Positions 1 to 14,465 of a DNA stretch of 64,000 nucleotides are shown here, one piece after another. The position numbers and the translations under genes are program-made. The notes below the pieces were generated by a model that did no database searches, was not told the origin of the DNA, and was given only the letters and a program-made list of their open reading frames with translations. Source of the DNA: Astrocystis sublimbata (Eukaryota; Ascomycota; Sordariomycetes; Xylariales; Xylariaceae); contig JAJNNY010000027.1 in assembly GCA_022453515.1 (NCBI GenBank), positions 186,001-250,000 on the forward strand, given 5' to 3'. The number at the start of each line of letters is the position of its first letter. Position 1 is the first letter of the stretch.

Positions 1-971
1 AGCGCAGCAGCGGAGAAAAATATGGCCTACGACAGCACTGTTAAAATGTTGCACGATCAAGGAGAAGGTAAGTGGTAAGTACATACAGCACGGACACCAA
101 ACTCAGACCGCTTGTACCAACATGAGAGGTAGTAATTTACGCCCTTGAGAATTGTTCGAGTTAGTAGATATCTCCCAGATTATCCATTTGAACATGAGAA
201 TCAGGTTTTGAAGTAAGGGGCAAAGTGGTTCGCGGGGCAAGGGGAGAAAGCGGAGTGGGTAGAAAACAAGTATGGGTTCATACCGGGAACAGCCCAGCCT
301 CCGTGAGACCCAGGAACCAACGAGCTGCTAACAGACCGGAATAATTCTTGCAGAAACCCATTCCCGTCATCGAAGCACCCCAGAAGAACCTAATCCAGCA
401 CAGGGTTAGAAAATCGTTTCCGCAGATGACATGAAACAAACATAGACAGCGACATGACGCACATGATAACCGGGATAAATATCGAAGGCCGTAGGAATTT
501 AAGCAGCACATTGGTAAGCGGCTCGAAAACCGAGTAAGAGATGAAAAAGATTGTAAGAGTCAGATTGTATTGTCCAGTTGACAAGTTCAAATCCTCGGTG
601 AGGCCGGCGACCTTGGCATTGCCGATATTTGTCCGATCCAGGAAGGCGAGAAGATAAAGCAGACAGAGCTGGAATTGTGACACAGCATCAGTTGTGAACC
701 AAAGTGCTGGAACCCGCGTGTGCACGTACCCATGGGATAAGAGTGAGATCGAGTTTCCTAAGCAGGGCCCGATCCTGAAAGACATCGTCAGCTGTGCGAC
801 TCCAGTACCTACAGGTCCTATTGAAGAGGGCTCGGGGCCGGAGCGGGCAGGTGGATTGGTGCTTACAACTTTCTCTCTCTCCTCGTGGGTGAGATGCGCA
901 TCGGGATCGGAGTCGAAATGGTCGCCATCACGCTCGTCGCGCGACGACGAATGCTTCTCGAGGTCGCTCAT
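1..971 (-). CDS. MFS anion:cation symporter, allantoate-permease-like (5' part, cut by left edge)
   Basis: Plasma-membrane major facilitator transporter of the fungal Dal5/Tna1-like anion:cation symporter group; the substrate cannot be told from sequence. Exons read on the minus strand are 971-867, 774-730, 668-463, 389-284, 143-87 and 26 to beyond the edge, all with GT-AG introns that keep frame (545 nt, 181 residues in the window). The splice model restores the family pattern: an acidic cytosolic N-terminus, then RKLDLTLIPWLCLLYLLAFL and DRTNIGNAKVAGL in the first membrane region, then FFWGASMTGMG, LLAARWFLGLTEAGLFPG and VNYYLSCWYKR. I chose the start MSDLEKH at 971; the frame is open further upstream, but the extra residues do not look like the family. 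About 300 residues, including the second six-helix half, lie outside the window. Family is sure; substrate is not. Confidence 0.9.
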
Positions 972-3900
972 TGCGAGTGTATCGATCGAGTCGAGTATAG
1001 GCAATCCGTTGAAGGGGAGAAGCCGAACAATGCAGCCGGCTTGTTGAGGGCCGGTGGTTTTATGGAAGTGGTGCGACCTTTCACGGCGTGGGCAAGCTCT
1101 TTGATGTTCAGTCACCAGAGCCAGACCAAAATTACCAGGATCGGCTCAAGTGCATATATATAGATACATCAGACATGAAACAGAAGAGGGAGGGAGAAGA
1201 ACAAAGGAGCAGGCGGGAGCCAGAGATATTTCACCACTGATCTACATGCCCATCAGATGATTAGCTGGTGCAAGCAAGGTACCTTTTGCGCTAGCACTAG
1301 GCAATTGTTCATTTCTGTCGTGCTACTGCCACCCGAGCCACCGAGGTGCGAGTCTAGGACCAAGATCCAACCCATTCCCGCATTGAGAAATCCATGCACA
1401 CATCACAACGCTTTACAGTCCGTCCGGGACGGGGGACGAGGGGAGACGGGCGTGACGGGGCAAGGGATGATAAGCCAGGGAGGTGGGAGGGTCTTGCGCT
1501 ATCCTCTTGGAGCCTGTCTTGCCTGTCGAGCCTGTGCACCTCCAACACCCCTATGATGATTTGTAGACGCTAAACAGTGGTTACGATGTCTCCAGAGACG
1601 CTGTAGCCGTAAGATAAGCAGGCATGTATAACACGCCGAGCCCCAGGACCTTGTCAAATGTCTAGGCTGATTTGGGGCAGAGGCTTGCTGAGCAAATAAT
1701 CAGTGATAACCTGAAAGAGTTGGAGCTGGAGCTGGAGCTGGGGCCAGGCGTACCAGGGTCTGGTGGTCATGGTCTGGTCAAGCCCTCCAGTTAGGACCAG
1801 GGAGTTATATCCCTTGTTCGACGATTTCCCTGACGTAGGCATCGTCGGCCAGATCTTTCTACTTGTTGAACCTCATCTCTTCGTTTACTTTGAAGATATC
1901 AATAGGAGACCAGATTCGACTCGATGCCAGTGATGGGAAGATAGCAGGCACTATGTCCAAGATCAAATCTTCCAGGTCGTTCAAGATCGCCCCAGCAAGC
2001 GATCTGTACGACTACAGTATAGACAAACACATTTAGTAAGCTGTAGCTGTGTGGCATTGACTTACCCTGTCGATGGTTAGACCAATCAGCGACTAGCGAT
2101 CAATTTGTTGTCAGGCGGCCAAAACTGAATCTGTTGCACGACAAAAGACTTGGGAATTGCTGTTTGTTTCCCAGCTCCCAACACACCCACCCGCAAGTCA
2201 TCAATCACCAAAACCTCTGTGATATTTATCAGCAAAGTTATGGCCATGTGCTGTATGCTGTATACATACGGGCAAAGCTTCCATCGTATAAGTGGGTGAA
2301 AGCAGATGCTGTTGGGCCAGTATTCTCGTCGGTCTACTAGGTAGTACTTACATGGACGGTACAGAAGCAGGTGCCGCACGCTAGACTAAGTCTGCCGAGT
2401 CTAATCCCCGCTCTCGATGAACCTAGTCGGACTTAGTGGTTTTAGCTAAGGGCGGGGTAATAGCGCAGTAATAGTGTCCAACCACATCCCATGTAAAGCT
2501 CGTTTCTTTTATGGTCCTAAACCAATCACAGTCTTGTTTTTAGTTCCCTCCCGCAGTCCGAGCGCCTCGTTCATTACCTAGCTACATAAAGCTAAGACTG
2601 GCGTTCACCTCATTCTCCACAGACACCCTGACCCGCACTCGCCCGCCTCGCCCGCCGGGCTGCTCTCCCGTAGCTTCTGAAGAGGTTTTCCGAAGCGCGT
2701 GATGTCAGCAATCATTTGTCTGCGTCGACATATATGGGTCGAGTTGTCTAGTACAGATATAGCAGTTGTATCCTGTTCCTTATCAGCTTGTTGCATGGCA
2801 ATCCACAGTATGAGGTTCAGGTTGACGTTAGCAACTCAATCCATTCTATTGTACCTGGCGAGCCTGGCTAACAATACAATCCCCCTGTTCTGCGACATAG
2901 TGAGTTGATCGATCCAGGGTCGTTTGGAAACCCCCCGTTCGGTTTTCTTGAACTTAATACCTGGGCTGGGGCAACTTGTAGAGTGTCGACAACCAACAAG
3001 TATGATATAATGTAAGCACGCAAGTTTATATTGTGAAGCCCCAGTCTCCGAAACGCTGCCCCGGATCTTGGAAGTCTTGGAAGTCTTGTCAGTTGCGGGG
3101 TGCGGAGATGAAGACACTAACGGCTTGGTAACTATACTTATAACGGGTGCTAAAGTGTAGGTAGTCGAGGGTAGCTCGGGTAGTTAACTCAAATCATCGC
3201 CAAGTGAAATACCCACAACGACGGGGGGCAGGATTAAGGATATGCCTTGCACCACTATGCAACTCACTACTTTGCATATTGCATTTGCAACAGGTTGCCA
3301 AAACCATGTGGATAGTAGTCTGTGAGCAATATGGCATCTGTAGGAATACTTAGTCTAGAGTTCCGGGCGAGGGGATATCATCTAGAAACCTTGCTCGTAC
3401 AAGCCTCGGTAGTTGCAACTGGGTTATTGTACTTTCTGCCCAGGATAAGAAAGAAGCCTGACTGTGTTCCAAGGTTACTTTTATTATATCATTGTCCAGG
3501 TTTTTACGTAGTAGTTACATGTGTCCAATTGCCACGTGCAAATGTCGGAAGGCTCAGCGACATCATCTAAATGGGCTCCAGCATTTGTTGGGTCCGGATT
3601 TGACGGGCGCTTGCATTTTCGATATACGATGGCGCTCCCCGAAGTGTTGCTGATATGGTATTTCGGTACGGGGGGCTGCATACGAGAACACATTCGAGAA
3701 CCAGCTGACGAACTAGAGGTCAGTAACCATTAGTTAAATGAGACGGGTAGCTGCTCAACCTGATGTTCATTGCAAGGCAGCCCGGGAAATAATCGCGAAT
3801 TACCACCCATGTCACTGGGTTTGGGCACTATGAGCCGCAACCCAATAATATCTCAGCTGCCTACTGAACGACCAATGGGATGACTACCTATCCGATGTCT

Positions 3901-5947
3901 TCATATAAATAACCTACACCATTGGTTCTGTGAGTTCACTTCGTCAGGTGCGTCATACTTATGAGGAACAGAATTGAAACGGTGACACTGGTTTTTGTTT
4001 GATCATATGGTGACGCCGCACCTCCATGACGGCATTCAGTCCTCAATTCCCTAAGTTTTCGCAAATATGAAATTGGGAGTTAGAAGCGTTGAGAGATTTA
4101 CTAGTTGCACGTAGTATGCAGGGATGAAAGACTTTATGACATGGTTCCTTGTAGTGGTAAGGCTGTCGCTTTCGTTCAGCTTGAGCTGAAATTTCACAAA
4201 AACCGCAATCGTAACACATAAGTCATAGTAACAATCTCATAATGTCATACAAATGGTGGAGAGAAGACCGCCCACTACCTCCGAGCCACTATTTTAGCCA
4301 TTCCTATCTGTGATGGATCGATCATTCAAGCTCGGTATATCATATGGAGCATGGGCACCTTTCCCACCGTTGATGTTCTTGATGTCGTCTCACATCAGCT
4401 ACTGACATGTAATCAAACCAGACAAAGGTACTCATATTTTCATGATGCACAGCTCTGAATGATGCCCTAGTGATACATGGTCATCTGTCAGTTACGTGTA
4501 AGGTAAGTACCCTCTGCTTGTATAGCTCTTGTCCTCGACGAAACTTCTGAGACATATTAAAATCAAAATCTTGTATCTGTTAGAAAAGCATAATACTCAT
4601 TCCATATGCCGCTTGTGTAGTCGCCACCGCGGTGGTTATGGTAATAGAGTCTTCACCGCCGGTGTTGAACTGAACAATCACCTCTGGCACTATCCTCATC
4701 TAAGAACTAACGATAGCCGACACGTGTTGCAGGTATTATAGCGACAAACGTTTCAACTTTTGATTATCATCGCTTCCCATATTCTCAGCTAACATGGTAT
4801 TAAAAATGGACACTTCAGACCTGTACTTGGCTGTTAAATCTTCAAGTCTTGGTATTAAAGATACATAATAGCCTCGATACTCGAAGGTTGTTTATTGTAT
4901 GCCCATGTTATAGCCGTAAGGTCCGAAAACAGCGAAATACATAAGTATGTACCGACGCCAGAGGGACTAATAGGGATTCTGTCTGGGGAACGCCCCAATA
5001 TATAGCTGTAGGCAAAGCAACACCAGAGGCAGCTGCTCTCGATGACTCTTAATAAATATTCGTAGTATCTGATATATGCCTAGCTCCAGCGTCATATGGA
5101 AATCAGATGCTATGGAGAGAAAGGATGATTCTCAGCCACCTTAGATAACATTTCTGATGGTCTAATGTACATGTGTTTTTTATGTGTGACCATTGCTCTA
5201 GGTAGTTAGATCGAAATAAATGAGGAGCACACACTTAATACGATAATATGTGTACATCGCGAGATGTCAGGATTTCTTATGTAATAACGCCTTGTGGCTA
5301 AGAACACAATGTGAGTATCATTAATTCCCCCAAAAGTAAGCATGCATTGAAAAAATCGACCCTATGGCAACCTGACCAGAGCTCGATTTTATGGGCGATG
5401 CTTATCCCGATGCTGCAACACGTATGAAAACCGCTAGACACTGCATTCCATTATGCATCTCATATTGTTACCTTGAGAAGTTTTTGGTATTGCAGCTGAG
5501 TTACAATGATTGAGTTCGCACACTGCAGCTCAGGAGAAAAATATGTCACGGTATCGGTGATTTGCTGTCGTCGCTTTAGTACTATACCATGCGTCTGTTA
5601 CATATTTCATTGCTGAAGCATGAATTGGAAGATGAGAATGTCAAGTCCTGCACAGTAGGCCGGCACGTACTATGGCACTGTCAATAACTGAATTACGTAC
5701 ATGTGGCGGGGTAGCTCAGCTGGAGGTACGAGGGGCACTCTCGGGCACTGGAATTCGCCAGACTCCCGACTCTCTAGGCAGCACCTGGCACCATCAGGCA
5801 GTCGCGACGCGTTGCCGGGTGTCATACGAAACCAGAGCTTCTTTGAACCGACCACTCTTTTATTCGCGTTTGCCAGGTCGCGCTACCTACCTAGATATTT
5901 GTATCCGTGCTATGTATGAGTTGCGAATGTGTTCCAGCCAACACTAA
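972..5947. other. Gene-poor intergenic stretch, about 5 kb
   Basis: No coding region can be supported. All open frames are short, share no recognisable domain and have no plausible splice partners. The first few hundred bases are the promoter side of the transporter. GGAGCT is repeated in tandem near 1722-1740. From about 3100 to 5650 the DNA is visibly more AT-rich than the flanking genes, with many TA dinucleotides, as expected for old, decayed non-coding DNA, but I recognise no transposon protein. The last 300 bases serve as the Nas2 promoter side. Confidence 0.6.
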
Positions 5948-6834
5948 ATGGGCCTACCGTTGAGAATGGAAAACTTGCACGCACCGACGGTCCCCTCGGG
6001 GCCGTCATCCCGCCCCCTTGCCAATGGAAATGCGAAGCAACTCTCGTTTGCCGAGCTTCAGCAGAAGAAGGTTAATATGGAAGCTGAGCTGAAGGCCCTT
6101 GGCGGCGTCCTGGATTCGGTTTGTCCATGAGCTACTAAGACTTGCCAGCAGTCCCCGTGCTAACGAAGCCACCAGCATGGAGTCAACATGGAGACGCCAT
6201 TGATCACAAGAGACGGGTTTCCAAGAGCCGATATTGATGTTGCGCAGAGTAAGTTTTCTCGAGATCTCAGCACCAGTCCCGTTGGTAGGGTCTAAGACCA
6301 CTCAATAGTTCGGACAACGCGATCGCGCATCATCCATCTGAAGAACGACTACAAGGATCTCATGAATGCGATCGAGAAGTATTTACATGAACATTTCGCA
6401 AGTCTGCAGGACAGTGGCGATGTGGCTTCCATCTCCGGCGCCACGAACCAAGCCACGATGATGGGAGACTCTATACCCGAGACTTTAGAGGTACCTTTCG
6501 CGAGGGTGAATAGCGTCGTGGCTGATAGTCCAGCTGCAGCCGCAGGTCTGAAAGCTGGCGATCAAATCAGGAACTTCGGATACGTAAATAAAAGCAACAA
6601 TGACGACCTCAAGAAAGTGGAAGAGTGTGTCCAGGGGAATGAAGGGGTAAGACCCCAGCGCCCGTTTATCTGTGGTTCGCTCTGACAGCTACTGATTTGC
6701 TTTAGCAACGAATTCTAGTCAAACTCTCTCGGGAGAGCGATTTAGGCGCACGGCAGGAGCTCCAGGTGTACCTAACACCACAACGTAACTGGGGTGGTCG
6801 GGGTCTTCTTGGATGCCACATTCTTCCAATGTAA
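5948..6834 (+). CDS. nas2: 26S proteasome assembly chaperone Nas2 / PSMD9 (p27)
   Basis: Assembly chaperone for the base of the 19S regulatory particle; in yeast Nas2 binds the C-terminal region of the ATPase Rpt5 through its PDZ domain. Exons are 5948-6118, 6176-6248, 6309-6646 and 6706-6834 (711 nt, 236 residues). The N-terminal half has the coiled-coil region containing FAELQQKKVNMEAELKALGG, then HGVNMETPLITRDGFPRADI, a highly conserved Nas2 block. The C-terminal PDZ domain starts near PFARVNSVVADSPAAAAGL and includes the AGDQIRNFG carboxylate-binding loop region. The protein ends in WGGRGLLGCHILPM, the typical family tail. An alternative in-frame start lies at 5966 (MENLHAP); either is possible. 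It lies in the same 13 kb as proteasome subunit Pup3. Confidence 0.93.
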
Positions 6835-8231
6835 CGGCCTGAACTCCTAGAATAGGCCGTTACCAATGAAAGACCAGTCGCCTATGTAAGCATGTATTGG
6901 TAGCTCGCGCTGTGGATGTGGAGGCCATCCTTATAGGCTGTGGGAACATGGAAACAGCGTTGTTCCATTTATCAGCAGCATCGAGAGGAAGATGGTCAAT
7001 GGTTCGGCAAAACACCAAATGTTGCAGAAGACACATGCACAATCGAGCTAGAGTTGGTACGCGAGACAGTGGATATGTCTTCACAGGACCCAGCCCCAAG
7101 ACAGCCATTGCCTGATGCAACCAAGTCTCGCCCTACTTATCTCATGGCACCAAGAAAGAAAACGGAAGCCAGTAAGGCGGGTGTTTATTGTTCGTATTCC
7201 ACATTCGATGCCCAAAAAAATCAAAGAAAGTTTGGCATGCCTCACGACTGCGACACATCCGTGGCCGTGGACCAGTACGCAGACACTCAGGCACCAAAGG
7301 CACCAAAGGCAGCATTACCAAAGTATGAAGTAGAAAGTCGAGGCAGGTAGGTAAGGCAGGAAGCAAATGCATGTGTTTCTGGCAAATGCTTGGTAATCTG
7401 CACATGATAGGGAATCAAAATGGGTAGGTGTAGAGGGGGGAGGATAACCTCAGACCTATCAGGAACGCCTGTCTTCTATTAGGCACCTATGCGAGCTAGG
7501 TAGGTATGGTTCCCTTGTTCGCAGCTGGACTGCCTATCAATGAGAGTGGTAGCCTGTTGACGAAAGCATATGGGCATACTTGCCTAGGTACCTTACGTAC
7601 ATACATAAAAGCGTAGCAGATCGAAACCTACCACGCTCGCCCTGCATGCTACCTGCCACCTACCTACATGTACTGAGCCGCCTCCAAGTTGCCCCTAGGT
7701 AGGTTTCCACTGGCAGTTGAACACGAACCTTGAAGGTTGCAAACTGAGCCAGAGCCAGAGACACAGCGACAGAAACACACAGCAATAGAGATAGGTACCT
7801 AGAGACATCACGTGCCGCTGCGTGCCCCGCAACCACCAACTGGGGCAACCACCAACCACCAACCACCGCCGCCCAAATTTTCGGCGGCCCAAGCAGGGTT
7901 CGCACCCAAAAAGGCCCGCCCGCCGCCAAACTCTTTCTCGCAAGTACAATCAATCATCCGTCGGTGAACTGCCACCAAAAAGTCAACCTCTTCTCTGCGA
8001 CTTTCCTCCCATCTCAACCCCCCTCTTGCTACCCACCAACCAAGGTACGCTCTCCCCCCGATCAAAACCTGCCCTGCGCGGCAAAGAAGTCCTGACGCCC
8101 ACGCCCACTGTTTCTCTCCCGCCGTAACCAATCTCGCGCGCGCCGATATCCACCCCCACACTGACGTCGGGTCTAGTCTTCGATCTCTGTTTACATCCCA
8201 ACCACATTGCCGAGAGAAAACAACGCACACG
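6835..8231. other. Intergenic; 3' side of nas2 and promoter/5' leader side of the Ran gene
   Basis: No supported gene. TAGGTA/TACCTA words occur around 7490-7710. From about 7830 the plus strand becomes rich in C and CA runs (CCAACCACCAACCACC near 7850), then pyrimidine-rich up to the Ran start. This looks like the leader of a strongly expressed fungal housekeeping gene. Several open frames on both strands here are by-products of this composition. Confidence 0.5.
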
Positions 8232-9191
<960 letters not shown>

Positions 9192-11236
9192 ACGGTCTAC
9201 GACTACTAAGAGGGCGCGGGTAGCCTGTGTCATTGGTTGATCTTGTCCAGCACGACAAACTCGACACTCGCAGGGCATTAGGGTGGAAGGAATACGAGCA
9301 CCCCCAACAATGCAGTGCTTGGCGAATTAATAACGAGCACGCATTTTGACGACTAGGGATGAAAACTTGCGGGAAGATAGTCGGTGATGGTCCTCATCGA
9401 CATTGAGAGCATAACAAGTTCCGAAGCATTAGGTAGCTGCAATCGCAGCTTTAGATAGCACCCTGATAGACAGTCTTAGGGAGGGGGAAGTGACCACTTA
9501 TTTCTCCCCGGCATATGCGCTTCTTAACAACTAGCATAAAAACCGACCACATTGAGTTTAGTTTTGCCTACGGGTGTATGGTCTCTCGTCTGTTGGTCTA
9601 TGCCAGGTTGTCCCCCACAGGATGCCGTGGCGTTGTGACATTGAGCTCAAATGTAACAGGAGGCCTGCCCGCCTTGATGCGGAACTATCCATTGTATCCA
9701 TAGGGTTTCTGCTGCTAAGGGTACCTAACCTTCCAACTCTTGACTTGAACCCGCTATTCTAAGCTCATGTATGAAAATATAAGTATAAGTCACCTGAGAA
9801 GAGGTACACATACTGACTTTGAAATCAAACCCCTGGAAGATGAGACAAGATCTAGGTACCTCAGGGCTCCAGCAGGGGAAGAAGTATTTTATACCGTACG
9901 AGCTTGTTGTGCTTTTATGCTTCCATTTTTGCTCTGTTCACGTACAAAACATGATGAACATGGATTGGAAGAAACCAAATATCCGGGCCATCTCTGTCTA
10001 AAGTATATATAGCCTTGTGGTTCGTGATGCCTGACGTTAGGTATATGAATATGCGAGGAGTGAACCTTGGCGAATCAGTGTACTAGTAGCCACAGGGCTC
10101 TGAATCTTGCAGCTACAAGGATGTGGAAGAGGCGGCAGTGGGTCACCTATCAGAGGGCAGACTATGGGAACACTGCAGGTCAGGCAGAAGGTACCTACCT
10201 AGGCAGACAGGGGGCAGGGGACAGGGTCCGTAGGGCTCTCAGAGAACACGTTGCCGCAATTCCCAGCTCCCAGCCTCTGGGCTGAACCTGACACGCTGAT
10301 TTAAAGAGTACTTCCTCTGTAACTCATTCTTGAAGACAATCTTCAAAGTGAATAATAAATTGTTGGACACCTTAGAAATTGTACACATTTATATTCAATG
10401 GTGCGGAGAATCCTCCAGACGGGTAGCACGGTCTATGGAATTCACACTTGAAATAAGGCTGTAAGACGGAATCGGTCGGCACATACCGAAACGCCTGGGA
10501 GTATCGGCAATCTCTCAATATTTTCACATAAAACCAGCACAGTTGCTTGCCTAGTGCCCCTACCCGACCCAAGCACCCAAGTCAGTCAAGGTAGCTCTGC
10601 CACTCAAAGTGTCAGATCAGTCGAGCCTGCCCACTTCGATTTCTCACGAGGCACCTAGCCAAGAGATCCACCGCCTAGGCGCTCCTCCTCGGCCTCCACT
10701 CAGAAGGCATCGTTGTCCTGTTCTGTTCCTTTCTTTCGCCCCGTTGCATTCCCACTTGCTCAGCATTCTCTCGCCCACGTCCGACCCTAGTGTGGTACAT
10801 GACTACGTACACTACAGTACTTACCAACCGGCCTGACATAAGCAACTGAGGCGCTCCTGGGCAGACTTGCCGACCTAACCTAGTGTGCTGCAGTCTCTGG
10901 GGCCCAGGTTCGGATCTGTTCTGTTCGATTGGCAAGGCACGCTTCGAGTTGAAAAGACATGTGGCATATTTGACGAAATCCAACTTCTCTGCCACTTTGT
11001 CTTCCACGATCCCATTGTCGCGTCGTGGTCTCTCCCTCTCGCTAGACACCTAGACCAGTAGACCCTGCTAACCTCGTCCCGCCCATTGCACCGCCAATAC
11101 CCAGTATTCGTTTCTGCACGCAATTGAACCGTCCAGCGGCTCGAGGTATTGCGTGCTGGTGCTAAGCCCACACCCCACCACGCCCGCGACATTGTGAGCG
11201 ACCCTGTTGTCGTCAGCAACCAGCCCGCCGCCTGTG
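9192..11236. other. Intergenic; Ran 3' region and SERCA 5' region
   Basis: No supported gene. Short open frames at 9500-10020 and 10067-10285 have no recognisable content. TACCTACCTAGG occurs near 10192. From about 10610 the plus strand turns pyrimidine-rich and leads to the Ca2+-ATPase start, so the last 600 bases are probably its promoter and leader. Confidence 0.5.
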
Positions 11237-14200
11237 ATGGATGATGCCTTCGCCCAGCCTGTCAAGGCTGTCTTGGATCACTTCCAAGCCGACCCTACCA
11301 CTGGACTTACCGACAACCAGATTGTCGAGCTGAGAGTCAAGCATGGCAGAAATGGTGTGTTCTCCTATCCTGCCAATGTTCGTGATCATCTTGCGCATGC
11401 GCGTAGATGTATCGACCTCGTGCGCCCTGCCCCGCGCAATGCTATGCTGTGCTGACCAGTCTCTACTACAGCTATACCTGAAGAACCACCCACGCCTCTC
11501 TGGGAGCTGATTCTCGAGCAGTTCAAAGACCAGCTTGTCATCATACTACTCGGATCCGCAGTCGTCTCCTTCGTCCTAGCACTCTTCGAGGACGAGGGCG
11601 GCTGGAGCGCATTCGTTGATCCTGCAGTTGTAAGTCTTCCTCAACGCCATGCTATGATGCCGCATAACTGACCCAAGTGTGTCCAGATCTTAACAATTCT
11701 CATTCTCAATGCCGTCGTGGGCGTGTCTCAAGAAAGCAGCGCCGAGAAAGCCATCGCCGCCCTCCAAGAATACTCCGCCAATATCGCCAGTGTTTTCCGA
11801 AATGGCTTCGTCTCTCGTGTCAAGGCGGAGGAGCTGGTACCTGGTGATATTATTTCTGTTTCCGTCGGCGACCGCATCCCGGCTGACTGCCGAGTCATCT
11901 CCATCGAAAGCAACAGCTTCGCTGTTGATCAGGCAATCTTGACAGGCGAGAGTGAAAGTGTGGGAAAGGACCATGCGAATGTTGTTGCGGATAAAAAGGC
12001 CGTGCTTCAGGACCAAACCAACATGCTCTTCTCCGGTACTACCGTCGTGACCGGACGCGCCAAGGCTGTCGTTGTCTTGACCGGATCCAACACTGCTATC
12101 GGTGATATTCATGAGAGCATTACCGCGCAGATCTCAGAACCTACGCCATTGAAACAGAAGCTCAACGACTTCGGTGACAATCTCGCCAAGGTCATTACGG
12201 TCATTTGTGTTCTTGTGTGGCTGATCAACATACCTAACTTTGCTGATCCCAGCCATGGTAACTGGACCAAGGGTGCTATTTACTATCTGAAGATTGCTGT
12301 GTCTCTTGGTGTTGCTGCTATTCCTGAGGGTCTAGCTGTCGTCATTACTACTTGCTTAGCACTGGGTACGCGCAAGATGGCGGCGAAGAACGCTGTTGTT
12401 CGGAGCTTGCCATCCGTGGAGACCTTGGGAAGCTGCAGTGTCATCTGTTCCGACAAGACTGGCACGCTGACTACCAACCAAATGAGCGTCAACAAAATTG
12501 TCCATATCAATGAGAACGGCGACGACCTTGAGGAACTCGATGTGGAGGGTACTACCTTCGCCCCCAAAGGCGATATCAAGCGCGATGGTAAAGTGGTTCA
12601 GGAGCTATACCAGACATCCAGCACCATCAACCAGATGACTGAGGTTGCTGCGCTTTGCAACGATGCCCGGCTCATGTATGATGCCCGATCTGCCGCCTTC
12701 TCCAACGTCGGAGAGCCAACTGAAGGCGCGCTCCGAGTCCTTGCTGAAAAGATTGGACCTGTTGCGCCCGTCGGAACCGACCCCGAATCCTGCGTCCATC
12801 ACGCCAGTGCTTGGTATGAGCAAAAGTTCCCCCGTCTAGCTACATTTGAGTTCTCTCGAGACAGGAAGAGCATGTCAGTGCTCATCCAAGCTGGCAAGCA
12901 GAAGAAGCTTCTTGTCAAAGGTGCCCCTGAATCTATCATTGAACGATGCACACATACCCTAGTTGGAGCCAACGGAAAACGAGTTGCTCTGAACAAGAAG
13001 CTTCAGGATCTGCTCGCAAAGGAAGTTGTTGAATATGGCAACCGTGGACTGCGTGTCATTGCTCTGGCCAGCGTCGATGACGTCGGATCGAACCCTCTGA
13101 TCAACACTGCTAAAACGCCTGCTCAATACACCCAGTTGGAGCAAAATCTCACGCTGCTCGGCCTCATTGGCATGCTCGACCCTCCTCGCCCCGAGGTAGC
13201 CGGCGCGATCAAGAAATGCAAGGCTGCTGGTATTAGGGTGATTGTGATAACTGGCGATAACCGCAACACTGCCGAGAGTATCTGTCGGCAGATTGGCGTG
13301 TTTGGACAATCGGAAGATCTGACTAACAAGAGCTTCACTGGAAGGGAGTTTGAGAACCTCTCTCCTAGCCAACAGCTCGAAGCCGCAAAGCATGCCTCTC
13401 TCTTTTCCCGTGTTGAGCCCAGCCACAAGTCGAAGCTAGTCGATCTACTTCAGTCCTTGAACGAAGTCGTCGCCATGACCGGAGATGGTGTAAACGATGC
13501 CCCGGCGCTCAAGAAGGCCGATATTGGTGTTGCTATGGGCTCGGGTACCGATGTGTCTAAGCTGGCGGCAGACATGGTCCTTGCGGATGACAACTTCGCC
13601 TCGATTGAGGTTGCCATTGAGGAAGGCCGGTCGATCTATAATAACACCCAACAGTTCATTCGTTACCTCATTTCCTCAAATATCGGAGAGGTTGTCTCTA
13701 TTTTCGTCACGGCAGCGCTAGGCATGCCTGAAGCCCTCATCCCCGTTCAACTGTTATGGGTTAACCTCGTCACGGACGGTCTCCCAGCTACGGCCTTATC
13801 GTTTAACCCACCGGACCACGATATCATGAAACGACGACCACGCAAGCGCGATGAACCTCTCATCGGTGGCTGGCTTTTCTTCCGCTACTTGGTTATCGGT
13901 ACCTACGTCGGCCTCGCCACCGTAGGTGGGTACGCCTGGTGGTTCATGTACAACCCCGAAGGTCCCCAGATCAGTTTCTACGAGCTCTCGCACTTCCACC
14001 GATGCTCCACCGAGTTCGCGCACATTGGCTGCCAGATATTTGAGGACAACAATGCCAAAGCGGCCTCCACTGTTTCCCTGTCCATTCTCGTCGTGATCGA
14101 GATGTTGAATGCCATGAACGCGCTGTCATCAAGTGAATCTCTGTTGACGCTGCCTCTGTGGAAGAACATGATGCTCGTATATGCCATTGCCTTGTCAATG

Positions 14201-14465
14201 GCCTTGCACTTCGCACTGCTCTACACTCCATTCCTGCAGGTCCTCTTCTCTATCCTACCTCTGAATTGGACCGAGTGGAAAGCAGTGCTGCTCATCAGTG
14301 CGCCAGTGATGTAAGTCTTGCCTCCACATTCATTTCGTATCCCTTGCAACAAAGTAGCTAACGCAAAACAGCTTGATCGACGAGGTTCTCAAAGCGGTTG
14401 AACGAGTTTTATTCATTCAAAGTAGCAGTGTGGTTGAGGTTACCAAGACCAAGAAGAACGTGTAA
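11237..14465 (+). CDS. SERCA-type P-type Ca2+-ATPase (ER/endomembrane calcium pump)
   Basis: P2A ATPase that pumps cytosolic Ca2+ into the ER lumen. Exons are 11237-11354, 11472-11629, 11687-14310 and 14372-14465 (2994 nt, 997 residues, the usual SERCA length). Motifs in order: TGES at 178-181 (actuator dephosphorylation loop), PEGLA from P305 in M4 (Ca2+ site), [15 protein letters not shown] with phosphorylated D348, KGAPE from K503 (nucleotide binding), [17 protein letters not shown] around 690-706, and [20 protein letters not shown] in M6. The whole protein aligns by eye with animal SERCA, not with the Golgi PMR1 type. The last four residues are KKNV, which fits a KKXX dilysine ER-retrieval signal, so an ER location is inferred. 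Start chosen at ATG 11237 (MDDAFAQPV); no other in-frame ATG lies close upstream. Confidence 0.96.

Noticed and set aside
5701..5775. tRNA-like start with a perfect A-box (TAGCTCAGCTGG)
   Set aside because: No B-box or T-arm stem at the right distance and no acceptor stem can be paired.
5868..5880. TTTGCCAGG upstream of nas2, similar to the yeast proteasome control element
   Set aside because: Two mismatches to the reverse of GGTGGCAAA, and nothing similar upstream of pup3.
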